Made by a program: the position numbers and the translations under genes. A stretch of 64,000 nucleotides of DNA from Sagittula marina (lineage in GTDB: Bacteria; Pseudomonadota; Alphaproteobacteria; Rhodobacterales; Rhodobacteraceae). How positions within the stretch are numbered: the first letter of the stretch is position 1; each line of letters opens with the position of its first letter. The stretch spans positions 1-64,000 of the forward strand of contig NZ_JACIEJ010000003.1 of the NCBI RefSeq assembly GCF_014196795.1, written 5' to 3'. Below are positions 42,798 through 54,502 of the stretch, piece after piece. The notes beneath the pieces are model-generated. The model was given only the letters and a program-made list of their open reading frames with translations. It was not told where the DNA came from and did no database searches.

Positions 42798-42828
42798 TTT
42801 CATATCGTGAAACGTAATTTCATTGAAA
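42798..42828. promoter_or_regulatory. IclR-type operator candidate between bhcA and bhcR
   Basis: Alternating half-sites TTTCA (42798-42802), TGAAA (42808-42812), TTTCA (42818-42822) and TGAAA (42824-42828) stand 5, 5 and 1 bases apart. The central 15-mer TGAAACGTAATTTCA has the length and symmetry of IclR-family boxes. It ends 15 bases before the bhcR ATG, so autoregulation is likely. The bhcA promoter should lie further left in the A/T-rich gap. Confidence 0.6.
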
Positions 42829-42843
42829 GCCAGAAGGCATCTT

Positions 42844-43695
42844 ATGGAAAATCATGACAATCCCGCCGCGGCCAAGCGTCGGGCGCGGGGGCGTCCGCGT
42901 GATTGGGACGACAAGACGTCGCAGAACACGATCAAGTCGCTGGATCGTGCCATGCAGGTTCTGGAATTCATCAGCAAACGCCAAGGCATGGCCCTGAGCG
43001 CGATTTCGGAGGAGATGGGGCAGTCTGCCTCGACGGTCTACCGGGTTCTGGTGACGCTCGAAGGCCGGGGGCTGGTGGAATTCGATCCCGAAGAGCAGCT
43101 GTGGCACATCGGTCCGCGCGCCTTCACGATCGGGTCACGGTTTTTGCGCCGCACCAGTCTGGTGGAGCGGGCCCGCCCGATCATGCGCAAGCTGATGGAG
43201 GCGACGGGCGAGACCGCGAACCTTGGGGTCGAGCGGGAGGGCAAGGTGCTGTTTCTCAGCCAAGTGGAAACGCACGCCAATATCCGGGCCTTCTTTCCGC
43301 CCGGAACGCTGTCGGACATGCACAGCTCCGGCATCGGAAAGACGTTGCTGGCGCAGATGGAGGGGGAGCGTCTGGCGCGCCATCTGGCGGGCGGATTGCA
43401 GGCCTTTACCCCGCACACCATCGTCACAGCCGAGGCTTTGCAGGCGGACCTTGCCCGGATCCGGGCGCGCGGCTTTGCGTTTGATGACGAGGAGCGCAGC
43501 ATCGGTATGCGCTGCATCGCGGCACCGGTCTTTGGCATCGCGGGGGAGGTGGTGGCCGGGATTTCTGTCTCCGGCCCGACGAGCCGCTTGACCCCGGAAC
43601 AGGTGGCGCAGCTCAGCCAGCCGGTGATTGCGGCGGCAGAGGCCCTGACCCAGTCGATCGGCGGCGTGGTTCCCCCGCCGCCAACCGGCGTGTGA
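42844..43695 (+). CDS. bhcR: IclR-family regulator BhcR
   Basis: A 283-residue regulator from the ATG at 42844, with AGAAGG seven bases upstream; a TTG at 42823 would overlap the operator. The winged helix-turn-helix includes SLDRAMQVLEFISKRQGMAL and SAISEEMGQSASTVYRVLVT (about 34-73). The IclR effector domain (about 95-270) has TGETANLGVEREGKVLFLSQ, SSGIGKTLLA and GMRCIAAPVFGIAGEVVAGI. It is divergent from bhcA, as in Paracoccus, where BhcR responds to glyoxylate. Its stop is one base from that of the convergent allE gene. Confidence 0.92.
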   Translation: MENHDNPAAAKRRARGRPRDWDDKTSQNTIKSLDRAMQVLEFISKRQGMALSAISEEMGQSASTVYRVLVTLEGRGLVEFDPEEQLWHIGPRAFTIGSRFLRRTSLVERARPIMRKLMEATGETANLGVEREGKVLFLSQVETHANIRAFFPPGTLSDMHSSGIGKTLLAQMEGERLARHLAGGLQAFTPHTIVTAEALQADLARIRARGFAFDDEERSIGMRCIAAPVFGIAGEVVAGISVSGPTSRLTPEQVAQLSQPVIAAAEALTQSIGGVVPPPPTGV

Positions 43696-43696
43696 G

Positions 43697-44539
43697 TCAC
43701 CGCGTCTGCGGCTGTGCGCCGAGGCGCAGTGGCATGTGGCGGTTCACGTCCTTGTAGAGCAGGTAGCGGAACCGCCCCGGCCCCCCGGCATAGCAGGCCT
43801 GCGGGCAGAAGGCGCGCAGCCACATGAAATCGCCTGCCTCGACCTCGACCCAGTCGTTGTTGAGCCGGTAGGCGGCTTTGCCTTCGAGCACGTACAGGCC
43901 GTGCTCCATGACATGGGTTTCAAGGAAGGGGATGACGCCGCCCGGCTCGAAGGTCACGACCGTGACGTGCATGTCGTGGCGCAGGTCGTTGGGGTCGACG
44001 AAGCGGGTCGTGGCCCAGGCGCCGTTGGTGTCAGGCATGGCCGTCGGCGCAATGTCCTGTTCATTCAGGATCAGGACTTCGGGTTCGTCGATCCCCGGCG
44101 CCGGTTGCCAGATCTTGCGCACCCAGTGAAAGCGCAGAACCTCGGTCCCACGGTTGTGCAGCGCCCAGTCCGCAGAGGGTGGCAGGTAGGCATAGCCGCC
44201 CGGCGTCAAAACATGCGTCTCGCCGTTCACGTCAAGCGTGGCCTCACCCTCGACGACGAAGAGCACACCCTGCGCGCCGGCCTCTTCCTCGGGCGTGTCA
44301 GAGCCGCCGCCCGGCTGCACTTCCATGATGTACTGGCTGAAGGTTTCGGCAAATCCGGTCATCGGGCGGGCAAGCACCCACAGCCGCGTGTCTGTCCAGC
44401 CAGGCAGAAAGCTGGTGACGATGTCGCGCATCGTGCCGCGCGGAATGACGGCATAGGCATCGGTAAAGATCGCGCGGTCGGACAGCAGCTGGTCCTGGCC
44501 AGGCAGCCCGCCGTGCGGGGCGTAGTATGTAGCAGACAT
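43697..44539 (-). CDS. allE: (S)-ureidoglycine aminohydrolase
   Basis: A 280-residue bicupin protein. N-terminal cupin: AETFSQYIMEVQPGGGSDTP, VLFVVEGEATLDVNGETHVL, AYLPPSADWALHNRG. C-terminal cupin: MHVTVVTFEPGGVIPFLETH, VMEHGLYVLEGKAAYRLNND and VEAGDFMWLRAFCPQACYAG, which holds the Mn-binding E-x-H/H/E-x-x-x-x-Y residues (THVMEHGLYVLEG). The enzyme releases ammonia from ureidoglycine to give ureidoglycolate, the AllA substrate. It is separated from allA by the bhc cluster, ending against bhcR. Confidence 0.9.
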   Translation of the reverse strand: MSATYYAPHGGLPGQDQLLSDRAIFTDAYAVIPRGTMRDIVTSFLPGWTDTRLWVLARPMTGFAETFSQYIMEVQPGGGSDTPEEEAGAQGVLFVVEGEATLDVNGETHVLTPGGYAYLPPSADWALHNRGTEVLRFHWVRKIWQPAPGIDEPEVLILNEQDIAPTAMPDTNGAWATTRFVDPNDLRHDMHVTVVTFEPGGVIPFLETHVMEHGLYVLEGKAAYRLNNDWVEVEAGDFMWLRAFCPQACYAGGPGRFRYLLYKDVNRHMPLRLGAQPQTR

Positions 44540-44994
44540 CAGAGTCTCCGGTTACGATTTGAGCCGAATATGTCGCTTGGCCATTGCCAAGGAAAGCTAC
44601 GAGGAGCGGGCATCTCTTTCAAGATTAATTTGACAATCTGGCTGCGTGGGCAGGGCAAGGATGACGGTTGGGCACAAGGGACGCCGGGCACCCTGTGCCG
44701 GTCGCGGTGAGGGTGTGTTCAGGTTCGGGCGGGGCTGATGTCATCCGACGGCTGCCTGGGGCTTTGGGGCATCAGATCAAAGGCGGCCGCGCAGGCGATG
44801 TTGTTCAAGCCCGGTGCGCCCGGAGGCCTGAGCTTACGCCGGCGCAGGGCCTTGGATTTGACACGGTGAGAGCAATAATCGCCGGCACCCCTCCAGCGAA
44901 AGCGGGCTTGCCAGTCGGCACGGTGACAAAGGGCGAGATGCCATCGCGATTGGGTGTGCCTTGGCGGTGGCGTGTTATCAGGGAAGTGCCGCGC
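44540..44994. other. Intergenic stretch beyond allE
   Basis: The first 120 bases are A/T-richer and should contain the allE promoter; on the minus strand TTGAAA followed after 17 bases by TAGCTT is one candidate. The rest gives no recognisable protein in any frame, and probably continues the debris of the VOC gene to its right. Confidence 0.4.
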
Positions 44995-45422
44995 CAACAT
45001 ACTGAGCCCATCGGGCCCTCGGTGTCGCTCGTCACTTGTGAGACCATGCTGGGCTGTCCCTTTGGCAGCCCAGATGGACAGCAGATTTCCATGGCGCTGG
45101 TTGGGGACAGTTTGGACCGTATGCCCCAGGAGGTAACCGTGCAGGCAGGCAGCGAAGAGGATGAGTGGCGCGAGGATTGCGCGTTCGCGCGCGCGAATGC
45201 CGCGTCGACGTCATCGACCTCAATCGAAAAATCCGGTACGGGCGTTCCTGACCCACCCTCCGTCGCTATGCTGATCTGGACGGGTGCCGTCTGGCCGGAT
45301 GCCAATGTCACGATCCATCCGTGATCCATGATGACGTCCAGCCCAAAGAGGTCGGTATAGAATTTTTGAACGCCGGCGACCGATGCCACGTCGATGTTTG
45401 CGACGATGCGTCGAACGGTCAT
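44995..45422 (-). pseudogene. VOC (glyoxalase-like) protein, frameshifted
   Basis: The open frame begins as a normal VOC domain: MTVRRIVANIDVASVAGVQK, FYTDLFGLDVIMDHGWIVTL, and PDFSIEVDDVDAAFARAN. Family similarity then breaks up. SWGIR, the usual P-W-G-x-R motif, is in the same frame after a garbled stretch, and the following strand HGNLLSIWAAKG (normally D-P-x-G-N-L-x-x-I) is in another frame. The frame stays open to 44805 by chance. At least one frameshift and some sequence change have destroyed the second half. It begins six bases after the cupin gene, so the two were an operon. Confidence 0.6.
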
Positions 45423-45428
45423 GGCAGG

Positions 45429-45815
45429 CTATTTCCCGCGCTTGTCGCCGTAGAAAATCACCCACGTGCGAAAATCATCGGAAAAGGTTTCGAAGCGGTG
45501 TGGCACGTGAGCGGGAACAAAAAGCAGATCGCCTTGAGCGAACGGGACCAGTTCGTCGCCGCGCGAGAAGGTGCCTTCACCGCTGGCAATGATGTAGAGC
45601 TCGTCCCGGTCGTGAGGCTTTTGCATGTCAGCCCCTACGGGAGCGTAGAGTTCGATGGAGACTTCGGGGCTTTCGAACACGGTTTCGAACGGGGCCTCAC
45701 GGCTCAGGCGCGCCGCGACGTCCATGAGGGGATGCCGTATGGTATCGCTTGATCGGGGCGCGTTGGCGCTGGCTTTCGCGGTTTTTGCATCCTGCCCTGG
45801 TGTGGTGTCGTCCAT
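45429..45815 (-). CDS. Cupin-domain protein
   Basis: A 128-residue single cupin. The start at 45815 has GGAGAG upstream, whereas an ATG at 45827 has none. Cupin motif 1 is KPHDRDELYIIASGEG (H-x-x-x-E, with Asp/Glu ligands), motif 2 is FAQGDLLFVPAHVPHRFET (P-x-G-D type with His). The first 25 residues are polar and probably unfolded. It is followed by the broken VOC gene. Substrate unknown. Confidence 0.75.
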   Translation of the reverse strand: MDDTTPGQDAKTAKASANAPRSSDTIRHPLMDVAARLSREAPFETVFESPEVSIELYAPVGADMQKPHDRDELYIIASGEGTFSRGDELVPFAQGDLLFVPAHVPHRFETFSDDFRTWVIFYGDKRGK

Positions 45816-46131
45816 CCTGCTCTCCATGGTTTTGCGCGGTCGCGGTCAAGCCTTTGGGGATCACTTCCAAAGTGTGGTGCGTTGGAACTAGCTTGAAACG
45901 TTCCGGCCATGGTGTCCAGATTTTGCAGGGGCATTCGACTGGCGAACGGTCTTGGCGCGGCTTCCATCGGGCTGCGTGATTTTCGGCTGCACCGCGTCGC
46001 TTTGCAGCTTATCCCGCATCGCGCCCGGCGTCTTGGGAATTGCCATGGCCCGGTGTCCGTGTTTGATACATTGCAAGAAGGAAGGGACGTGGGACTGACG
46101 CGCCTTCCGCATGGAACGAATGGAGACTGCC

Positions 46132-46587
46132 ATGGCTTCGCGCGCCTTTTCTGTCCTGACTGCCTTGCCGCGGGCGGCACTGACTGCCTTGTCGCTGGCG
46201 GCACTGACCGCCTTGCCGGTGATGGCACAAGAGGATGCCTCTGACAGGCTGAGCATCGAGTTGAACTCGGTCGAACCCCAGGAGACAGGGTGCCGGATGA
46301 GCTTTGTCGTGCTGAACGGGCATGAGGTGGATCTGTCCTCTGCGGTGTTCGAGGCGGTGCTGTTCGACGCGGAGGGCGCTGTGGAGAGAATGACGCTGTT
46401 CGATTTTGGCGCGCTGCCGTCAAAGCGGACCCGCGTGCGCCAATTTGTCGTGCCCCAGCTTGCCTGTGACAACCTTGGTCAAATTCTGATCAACGGCGCG
46501 CAAACCTGCGAGGCGGAGGCGGAGGGTGATTTCTGCATCGACGGTCTGGACCTGAAATCGCGCATCGATATTCGCGTCATCGGCTGA
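46132..46587 (+). CDS. Exported protein of unknown function with a repeat-built signal peptide
   Basis: A 151-residue protein from the ATG at 46132 (GGAG eight bases upstream). The signal peptide contains three 8-residue repeats, LTALPRAA, LTALSLAA and LTALPVMA, from three 24-base tandem copies, and ends before QEDASDRL. The mature part is a beta-rich domain: LSIELNSVEPQETGCRMSFV, DLSSAVFEAVLFDAEG, KRTRVRQFVVPQLACDNLGQ and INGAQTCEAEAEGDFC, with four Cys that could form two disulfides. I do not recognise a named family. Confidence 0.65.
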   Translation: MASRAFSVLTALPRAALTALSLAALTALPVMAQEDASDRLSIELNSVEPQETGCRMSFVVLNGHEVDLSSAVFEAVLFDAEGAVERMTLFDFGALPSKRTRVRQFVVPQLACDNLGQILINGAQTCEAEAEGDFCIDGLDLKSRIDIRVIG

Positions 46588-46776
46588 CGTATGCGCTGAA
46601 CCTCGCGGTGCTGGTTTCGGCCCGCGGGGAGGCCTGTGCCTGGTCTTGGCGGCGCGCGGGCGGTTTCGTCCGGCGGCGCCCCGGCCCGCAGCAGGGACAC
46701 AAAGTCCTCTGCGCCTGACCGTCGAGACTGCATTTATAAAATTGCGATCTGTCGGCGGGCGCGCGGACCGCACCAC

Positions 46777-48150
46777 TTACTGCGTTGCGGCCACGGATTG
46801 AGGCGCGTGCCCCGCGCCAAGGTTCACGTTCACCTCGACATAGGTTTGCGTCATGTCGCGTACGGCGGCGGCCAGAGACAGCTCGGAGGTCGTCAGCGCA
46901 TCCTCTGCGTCCAGAACCTCGGAGATCGTGACCTCTTCGCTGGCGTATAGCTGTCGTGTCAGCTCCAGCACTTCGCGGTTCAGGCGCACGGTTTCCTGCG
47001 CGCGGGCGCAGGTCTGCGCAGCGGCCCGGTGCCGGGCAAGGGCATTTTCAACCTCGAGAATGGCATCCAGAACGCTGGACTTCCAGTCGAGCCAGGCAAT
47101 TTCCGCCTCTGCATGGGAGCGCGTGATAGAGGCGCGCGCGGTCGACGGAAGGTCCGGGAACGTGATGTTCGGACCAAGGAAATAGCCAAGACGATCTGTG
47201 TTGGAGGCAAACAGCGACCAGTTCAACACGCCGGACAGGGACAGCTTTGGGTAACGTGCGGCGCGGTCCACATCCATCTGCGCCAACGCCGCGCGATACC
47301 GCCACTCGGCGGCCTGCACGTCGGGGCGGTTGCGCAGCAGATCCGTGGGCACGCCGATATTGTCGGGCAGGCGGGCTTTGGGTTGGCCTCCGTCGGCCAG
47401 CTTGAGCGGCGGCAGGGGCGAGCGCCCGAGCAGCACCGCGATCTCGTTGCGGCGCGTCTCGATCGCGGCCTGGGTGCCGGGCATGTCGGTGCGCGCCTGG
47501 CTGAGTGCTGCGCGGGCGCGCAGCACGTCGACCCGCGTGGCGCTTTGGACTTCGGCAAGGCGTTGGGCGTTGGATAAGGTTTGGCGCGCGGTGCGTTCCT
47601 GACGTTGCAGGATGTCGAGCACAGCCTGCCTGTAGCGATAGTCGATGTAGGCCGTGGACATGCCGAGCAGCATTGCCAATTGGGCGGCATCGCCCTCGGC
47701 CCGTCGCACGGCGACAGTGGCCGACGCGTTGCGTTCCCGCGCCGCGCGCTCGCCCCATGGATCGAACATCCAGTTGAGGCTAAGCTCGGCCGTGCCTGTT
47801 TCCGTCGGTCCGGTGTTCTCGCTGCCCCGGTAGCCCGCGTCGATGGAACTGCCAAAGACCGATTGGATGCGCGCGCCATCCAGCACCGCCTGCGCGCTGC
47901 GAATGCGCTGGACGGCTTGCAACAGGGAGAGGTTTTGCAGTGTCGCCACCTCGATCAGCCGGTCAAGCTGCGGGTCGCGCATCGTCTTCCACCAATTGTC
48001 ATTGGCCAAGAGGCGTGGGGACGCGCTGTTCCTGGAGAAGGCCGTGCCAGAGGGTGAAAACGCGCCACGCCCGACCGAAGCGTCCATGCATCCGGACAGC
48101 ACAAGGCCAAAGCACACTGCCCCTGCGGTCTTGCGAACCTTGTGTTTCAT
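46777..48150 (-). CDS. Outer-membrane efflux lipoprotein, NodT/OprM type
   Basis: A 457-residue protein with a lipoprotein signal, GLVLSGC, so Cys20 should be acylated. Two TolC-like repeats follow: NWWKTMRDPQLDRLIEVATL is the standard start of the RND outer-membrane factor family, DLLRNRPDVQAAEWRYRAAL the mid-repeat motif (R-R-P-D-V-x-x-A-E), and YPKLSLSGVLN the strand after it. Long helical stretches (about 140-215 and 350-420) fit the periplasmic tunnel. No RND pump or adaptor gene is adjacent, so its partners are elsewhere. Confidence 0.88.
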   Translation of the reverse strand: MKHKVRKTAGAVCFGLVLSGCMDASVGRGAFSPSGTAFSRNSASPRLLANDNWWKTMRDPQLDRLIEVATLQNLSLLQAVQRIRSAQAVLDGARIQSVFGSSIDAGYRGSENTGPTETGTAELSLNWMFDPWGERAARERNASATVAVRRAEGDAAQLAMLLGMSTAYIDYRYRQAVLDILQRQERTARQTLSNAQRLAEVQSATRVDVLRARAALSQARTDMPGTQAAIETRRNEIAVLLGRSPLPPLKLADGGQPKARLPDNIGVPTDLLRNRPDVQAAEWRYRAALAQMDVDRAARYPKLSLSGVLNWSLFASNTDRLGYFLGPNITFPDLPSTARASITRSHAEAEIAWLDWKSSVLDAILEVENALARHRAAAQTCARAQETVRLNREVLELTRQLYASEEVTISEVLDAEDALTTSELSLAAAVRDMTQTYVEVNVNLGAGHAPQSVAATQ

Positions 48151-48323
48151 GCCTGCCTCGTCATGTTCCGCGTCGGCTCTGATGGCCGTTTCGGAGCATC
48201 GTAGACGGGCTGCGATTGTGAATGAAACGCTTTCGTGATCGAGGCTGGATTATATTCCTTCTGTTGCAGGACAACCCCAAGTGGTGAGCGATTCAGGCTA
48301 ATTCGGGGCCGGTGGCCGGCAGA

Positions 48324-50537
48324 TCAGGCGGTATGGACCTGTTTTTCCGCTTTGGCTGCGCCGGCGGTCCGGGTCACCTGTGGCGGGCACGTGCCGTTAC
48401 GGCAGAAGGTCAGCGTGGCGGTGGTCGCGCCCAGCCGCCGCGTGAGACGGGTCAGACCGTCGGTGACCTGAAGCTCGACGGTCCCGCGCGCCATCACCTC
48501 GGGGCAGGTCCGGCGCACCGCCAGCAGGTCGCGCAGCAACTGCGTCTTTCGCGTGCCAAAGTCAGAGGGGCTTTGCGACAGGTCCAGCGGCGCGCGATTG
48601 TCCGGGTCGGTCAGATGGAAACTGCCGAACTCCGTTCCCTGGTAGACGTCGGGCACGCCGGGCATCAGACACCGCAGGGCAAGTTGCGTCAGCGAGATGG
48701 TTTCGGCGCGCGCCACGATATCCAGCAGCTCCGTTTCAGGGGCCGTCCGCCATTGCGCCAGTACAGCGCAGGCAAACCGCTGGGCGGCCCCTTCGGCCTC
48801 AGCATCCGGCGCCTGCCATGTGGTGACCTGCTTGGCCTCGCGCATGGCCTTTTCCATATGCGCGGCGAGCCTGTCTTCGAGGTCGTCACGCGCGGGCTGC
48901 CACAGCGCCAGCGCCGATTGCACGGCGTACCACCGCAGGCCGGCGGGCACCTGATCTGCGCCGTCGATGTGCAGTGACCTGTCCCAGAGGGTCCGCATCG
49001 CTTCCGGGCAGTGCGTTATGGCGATCAGCCGGGCGCGTGCGTCTTCGGCGCGCTTGGTGTCATGGCTGGAGCCAAGCGTCATCGCCTCGGGCCAGCGCGC
49101 CAGACGGGTGGTGCACCAGTCCTCGAACTGATCGGGCGTCACCATCGGGGCATCGGGTTCAGAGCCGACCTCTGCCTCCGCCAGACAGCGGGTGTGGCGG
49201 TAGAAGGCCGTGTCTTCCTGCGCCTTGGCGACCACGGCACCGGTCACCTGTTGGAAGCGTCGGACCAGATCCTGCGCCGCCGGGGTGCTGGCGCGCATCA
49301 GCATATCGCGCAGCGCGTCGAGCGTTTCTGTGTCCCGCAGCCCGGCCGTTGCCGCCTGATGGCTGGCCTCCATCAGGGCGCGGTCCATGTAATCGGGACC
49401 GTCGTCCGCGATGTAGCTGCGATACCGGGGGAAGGCCACGAGCAGGGCGCGCAAAGCCTCCCGCAGGGCATCTGGTACGACATGGCGCCCTTCCTCTGCC
49501 ATTGCCGCCTGCGCGAGGGTCACCAGTTCGCGCAGTTCCGCGCCCAGATCGCCGGACAGGATCTCGTGGCGCGCGGTTTGACAGGCGTCCTCGTAATCGC
49601 CAACGGCCCCGGTGGCGGTGCGCCAGATGGCATCGATGCGCTGCATGCCGTCCGCATCCATCAACAGGCGGGTGATGCGGTCGCTGGCCTCGTAACCGGT
49701 TGTTCCGGTGATCGGCCAGTCGGGCAGATCCTCCGGGCCGGTCAGGATCTTTTCCACCCAGATCGGCACGTTCGGGCCCACGACCTCGCGCAGCCTGAGC
49801 ACGTATGCCTCTGGATCGGCCAGCCCGTCGATGTGGTCGATCCGCAAGCCTTGCGCCAGTCCCGCGCGGAGCAGATCTAGCGGCAGGGCGGTCATGTCGT
49901 CGAACACATGCGGCAGTTCCACCCGCATTCCGATCAGGTCGGTGATGTTGAAGAAACGGCGATGGGTGAGGCGTTTGCGCTCCGTCTGCCAATGGCGCAG
50001 GTGCCAGTGCTGCTGGCGGAACACGTCCGAGATGTCGTCTGATGCGCTGCCCGGGGCCAGCGGCAGCCAACCGCCCTCCCATGTCAGTCGCTGGTCTTCG
50101 ACGCGAAAGGCATCGCGCGCCAGCATGTCGTCCAGCGGGTCGGGCAGGATCGGCAGGATCAGTCCGGTTTGCCAGTCCACATCGAAATGCTGGGCATAGG
50201 CGCTGTCCGCGCCGTGCATCAGCGCGTCGTGCAGCCATGGGTTTTCGACGCTCAGAACCGTGTGGTTGGGCACGAGGTCCAGGATGATGTCGAGCCCATG
50301 ACCCTGCGCCGCGCGGGCCAGCCGTTCAAAGCCCGCGCGCCCGCCCAAGGCGGGGTCGATTTCCGCCGGGTTGGCCACGTCATAGCCGTGGGTCGATCCC
50401 GTGGTCGCGGTGAAGATCGGGGACAGGTAGAGGTGGCTCACCCCCAGCCCGGCGATATGCGGCAGCACGGTCACGGCACGGTCGAAATCCATGCCCTGGC
50501 GCAGTTGCAGGCGATAGGTGGCGACGGGATGGGTCAT
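48324..50537 (-). CDS. treY: Maltooligosyltrehalose synthase
   Basis: A 737-residue GH13 enzyme starting MTHPVATYRLQLRQGMDFDR (the TYRLQ-x-F-x-F start of TreY). Catalytic blocks: DIILDLVPNHT, GLRIDHIDGLADPEAYVLRL with the nucleophile Asp, and PIWVEKILTGPEDLP with the acid Glu, followed by GTTGYE. It turns the reducing end of maltooligosaccharides into a trehalosyl unit. The length is at the shorter end of the family. The ATG overlaps the treZ stop by four bases. Confidence 0.93.
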   Translation of the reverse strand: MTHPVATYRLQLRQGMDFDRAVTVLPHIAGLGVSHLYLSPIFTATTGSTHGYDVANPAEIDPALGGRAGFERLARAAQGHGLDIILDLVPNHTVLSVENPWLHDALMHGADSAYAQHFDVDWQTGLILPILPDPLDDMLARDAFRVEDQRLTWEGGWLPLAPGSASDDISDVFRQQHWHLRHWQTERKRLTHRRFFNITDLIGMRVELPHVFDDMTALPLDLLRAGLAQGLRIDHIDGLADPEAYVLRLREVVGPNVPIWVEKILTGPEDLPDWPITGTTGYEASDRITRLLMDADGMQRIDAIWRTATGAVGDYEDACQTARHEILSGDLGAELRELVTLAQAAMAEEGRHVVPDALREALRALLVAFPRYRSYIADDGPDYMDRALMEASHQAATAGLRDTETLDALRDMLMRASTPAAQDLVRRFQQVTGAVVAKAQEDTAFYRHTRCLAEAEVGSEPDAPMVTPDQFEDWCTTRLARWPEAMTLGSSHDTKRAEDARARLIAITHCPEAMRTLWDRSLHIDGADQVPAGLRWYAVQSALALWQPARDDLEDRLAAHMEKAMREAKQVTTWQAPDAEAEGAAQRFACAVLAQWRTAPETELLDIVARAETISLTQLALRCLMPGVPDVYQGTEFGSFHLTDPDNRAPLDLSQSPSDFGTRKTQLLRDLLAVRRTCPEVMARGTVELQVTDGLTRLTRRLGATTATLTFCRNGTCPPQVTRTAGAAKAEKQVHTA

Positions 50538-52236
50538 GATGTGATCTCGACATGAAGGGCAAAGGCATCGCGGGCGAGGTCGCCCATGGTGAAGATCGGC
50601 GTGCCCTCGACAGCGCCCAGAGGGGTGCCAAGCGCGAGGCACACCCGCAGTGTTCCGCCCTCGAAACGCCAAGCGGCGTCAAAGCTGCGCGCGGTGGGGC
50701 GCGACACGGTGCCGTCGCCGATCTTGCCGGACCGAAGCAGCGGCACGATGTGCGCCATGCGCAGGTCGATCAGCCGGCGGGTCAGGTCGCGCCATGCGGC
50801 TGCGCGGTCCGCGTCCTCTGCGGGATATGGGCGTGAGACGTCGAAGGCTGCTTCGCCGCAAGGGTCGAGCATCCCGTCCACCTCGTAACCGATCCCGGCC
50901 AGCTCTGCCCGACGTCCCTTGCGCACGGCCTCGCAGCTGTCGTCATCCGGCGGATCGCAAAAGAAATGGAAAGGCGCGGTGCTGCCTTCCTCCTCGCCCA
51001 TGAAGAGCATCGGCACAAAGGGCATCAGCAGCAGGGCGGCATGGATGACGCGGGCGGGTGTCTCTCCGACCAGCGAAATCAGGCGTTCTCCGTGCGCGCG
51101 GTTGCCCACCTGGTCATGGGTGAGGTTGGAGTTGATGAAGGCGGTCCAAGGCAGATGCGCCGATGGCGCGCCGCGCGGTTCCTCGGGGGAGGGCTGTCCT
51201 TCGTCCACCTGGCCGCGTGCCATGGCCCGCGCCAGATGATCGAACGGCGCATTGGCGAAGCGGCTGTAATAGCCCTGATGCTCGCCGGTCAGCGCCACGT
51301 GCAGCGCATTGTGCCAGTCGTCGTTCCATTCGGCGTCATAGCCGTTTTCACGCAAAGACGGCAGGTTGCGCTCATCCTCGCAGATCAGATGCAGCGGGCG
51401 GTCGGGCGCGCTGGCGCGCAGATCGCGGGCGAGGTCGCGCATGACCTTCTGGTCGCGGCCGTCGCGGATCTGGTGGACCGCATCGAAGCGGAAGCCGTCG
51501 AGCCGGTAGTCGTGCAGCCACCCCATCGCCGCCTCGTGAAAGAAGGCCTGCACCTGCGGGCGGGCAAAGTCGATCGCCGCGCCCCAGGGCGTCGCCCGGT
51601 CCGAGAACATCTCCGGCACGTAGGCCGGCAGCAGATTGCCGAAAGGTCCGAAGTGGTTCATCACCAGATCGAGCAGCACGGCCATGCCCAGCTCTTGTGC
51701 GGTGCGCACGAAGGTGCGCATCGCATCGGGGGAGCCATAGTCCGGCTGAGGCGCGCGGATCAGAACCCCGTCGTAGCCCCACCCGCGCGCGCCGCTGAAC
51801 TGCGACACCGGCATCAGTTCAATGACGGTGACGCCCATGGCCGCAAGATCCGCCAGGCGGTGTGTCGCGGCCTCGAATGTGCCTTCGGTGGTAAACGTGC
51901 CGATGTGCAGCTCGAAGATCACCGCCTCTTCGAACGGGCGCCCCTGCCAATGCGATCCCCAGTCGAATTGGCTGGGGTCGACGGTGAGCGACGGCCCTTC
52001 GGGACCGTCCACCTGCAACCGCGACGCGGGGTCCGGGTAGTCCGTGCCATCGACGCGAAACATATAGGGCAGGTTCGCGCGGGCCGGGCAGCTGACCTGC
52101 CACGCGCCATCCGGGCCGCGTGTCATCGGATGCAAGGTGCCATCAAGGCGAAGCGCGACGTCTGCGGCCGAAGGCGCCCAGAGACCGAACCGCCATTCAT
52201 CAGCCTGCAAAGGCACTGCGCCCCATAGCGGCGCCG

Positions 52237-52240
<4 letters not shown>
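50534..52240 (-). CDS. treZ: Maltooligosyltrehalose trehalohydrolase
   Basis: A 568-residue GH13 enzyme with an N-terminal CBM48-like domain (about 1-95: WRFGLWAPSAADVALRLDGT). Catalytic blocks: VLLDLVMNHFGPFGN, DGFRFDAVHQIRD with the nucleophile Asp, and HLICEDERN with the acid Glu; the HD pair is in NSNLTHDQVGNRA. It releases trehalose from the TreY product. The start couples to glgX and the stop to treY through ATGA overlaps. Confidence 0.93.
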
Positions 52241-54312
<2,072 letters not shown>

Positions 54313-54502
54313 GTCGGAATCCTGTGAGCGGTCTGCGCGTTGCGGGCTGGCCTATGGCAGCAAGGCAACGCGACGCGACCGGAACGATGGGAGATGGAGT
54401 AGGCCTGTGCTGAAATCACAGGAGCAACCCCGATCGTCCCGGATTGGTTCCACGGATCTATGCGCAGCGCAGCATGTTTTCTGCGCGTGCACAGGACGCG
54501 GC

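Noticed and set aside
44805-45422. An intact 205-residue VOC protein
   Set aside because: Only the first 85 or so residues fit the family; the conserved later motifs lie partly in another frame, so the tail is chance open frame.
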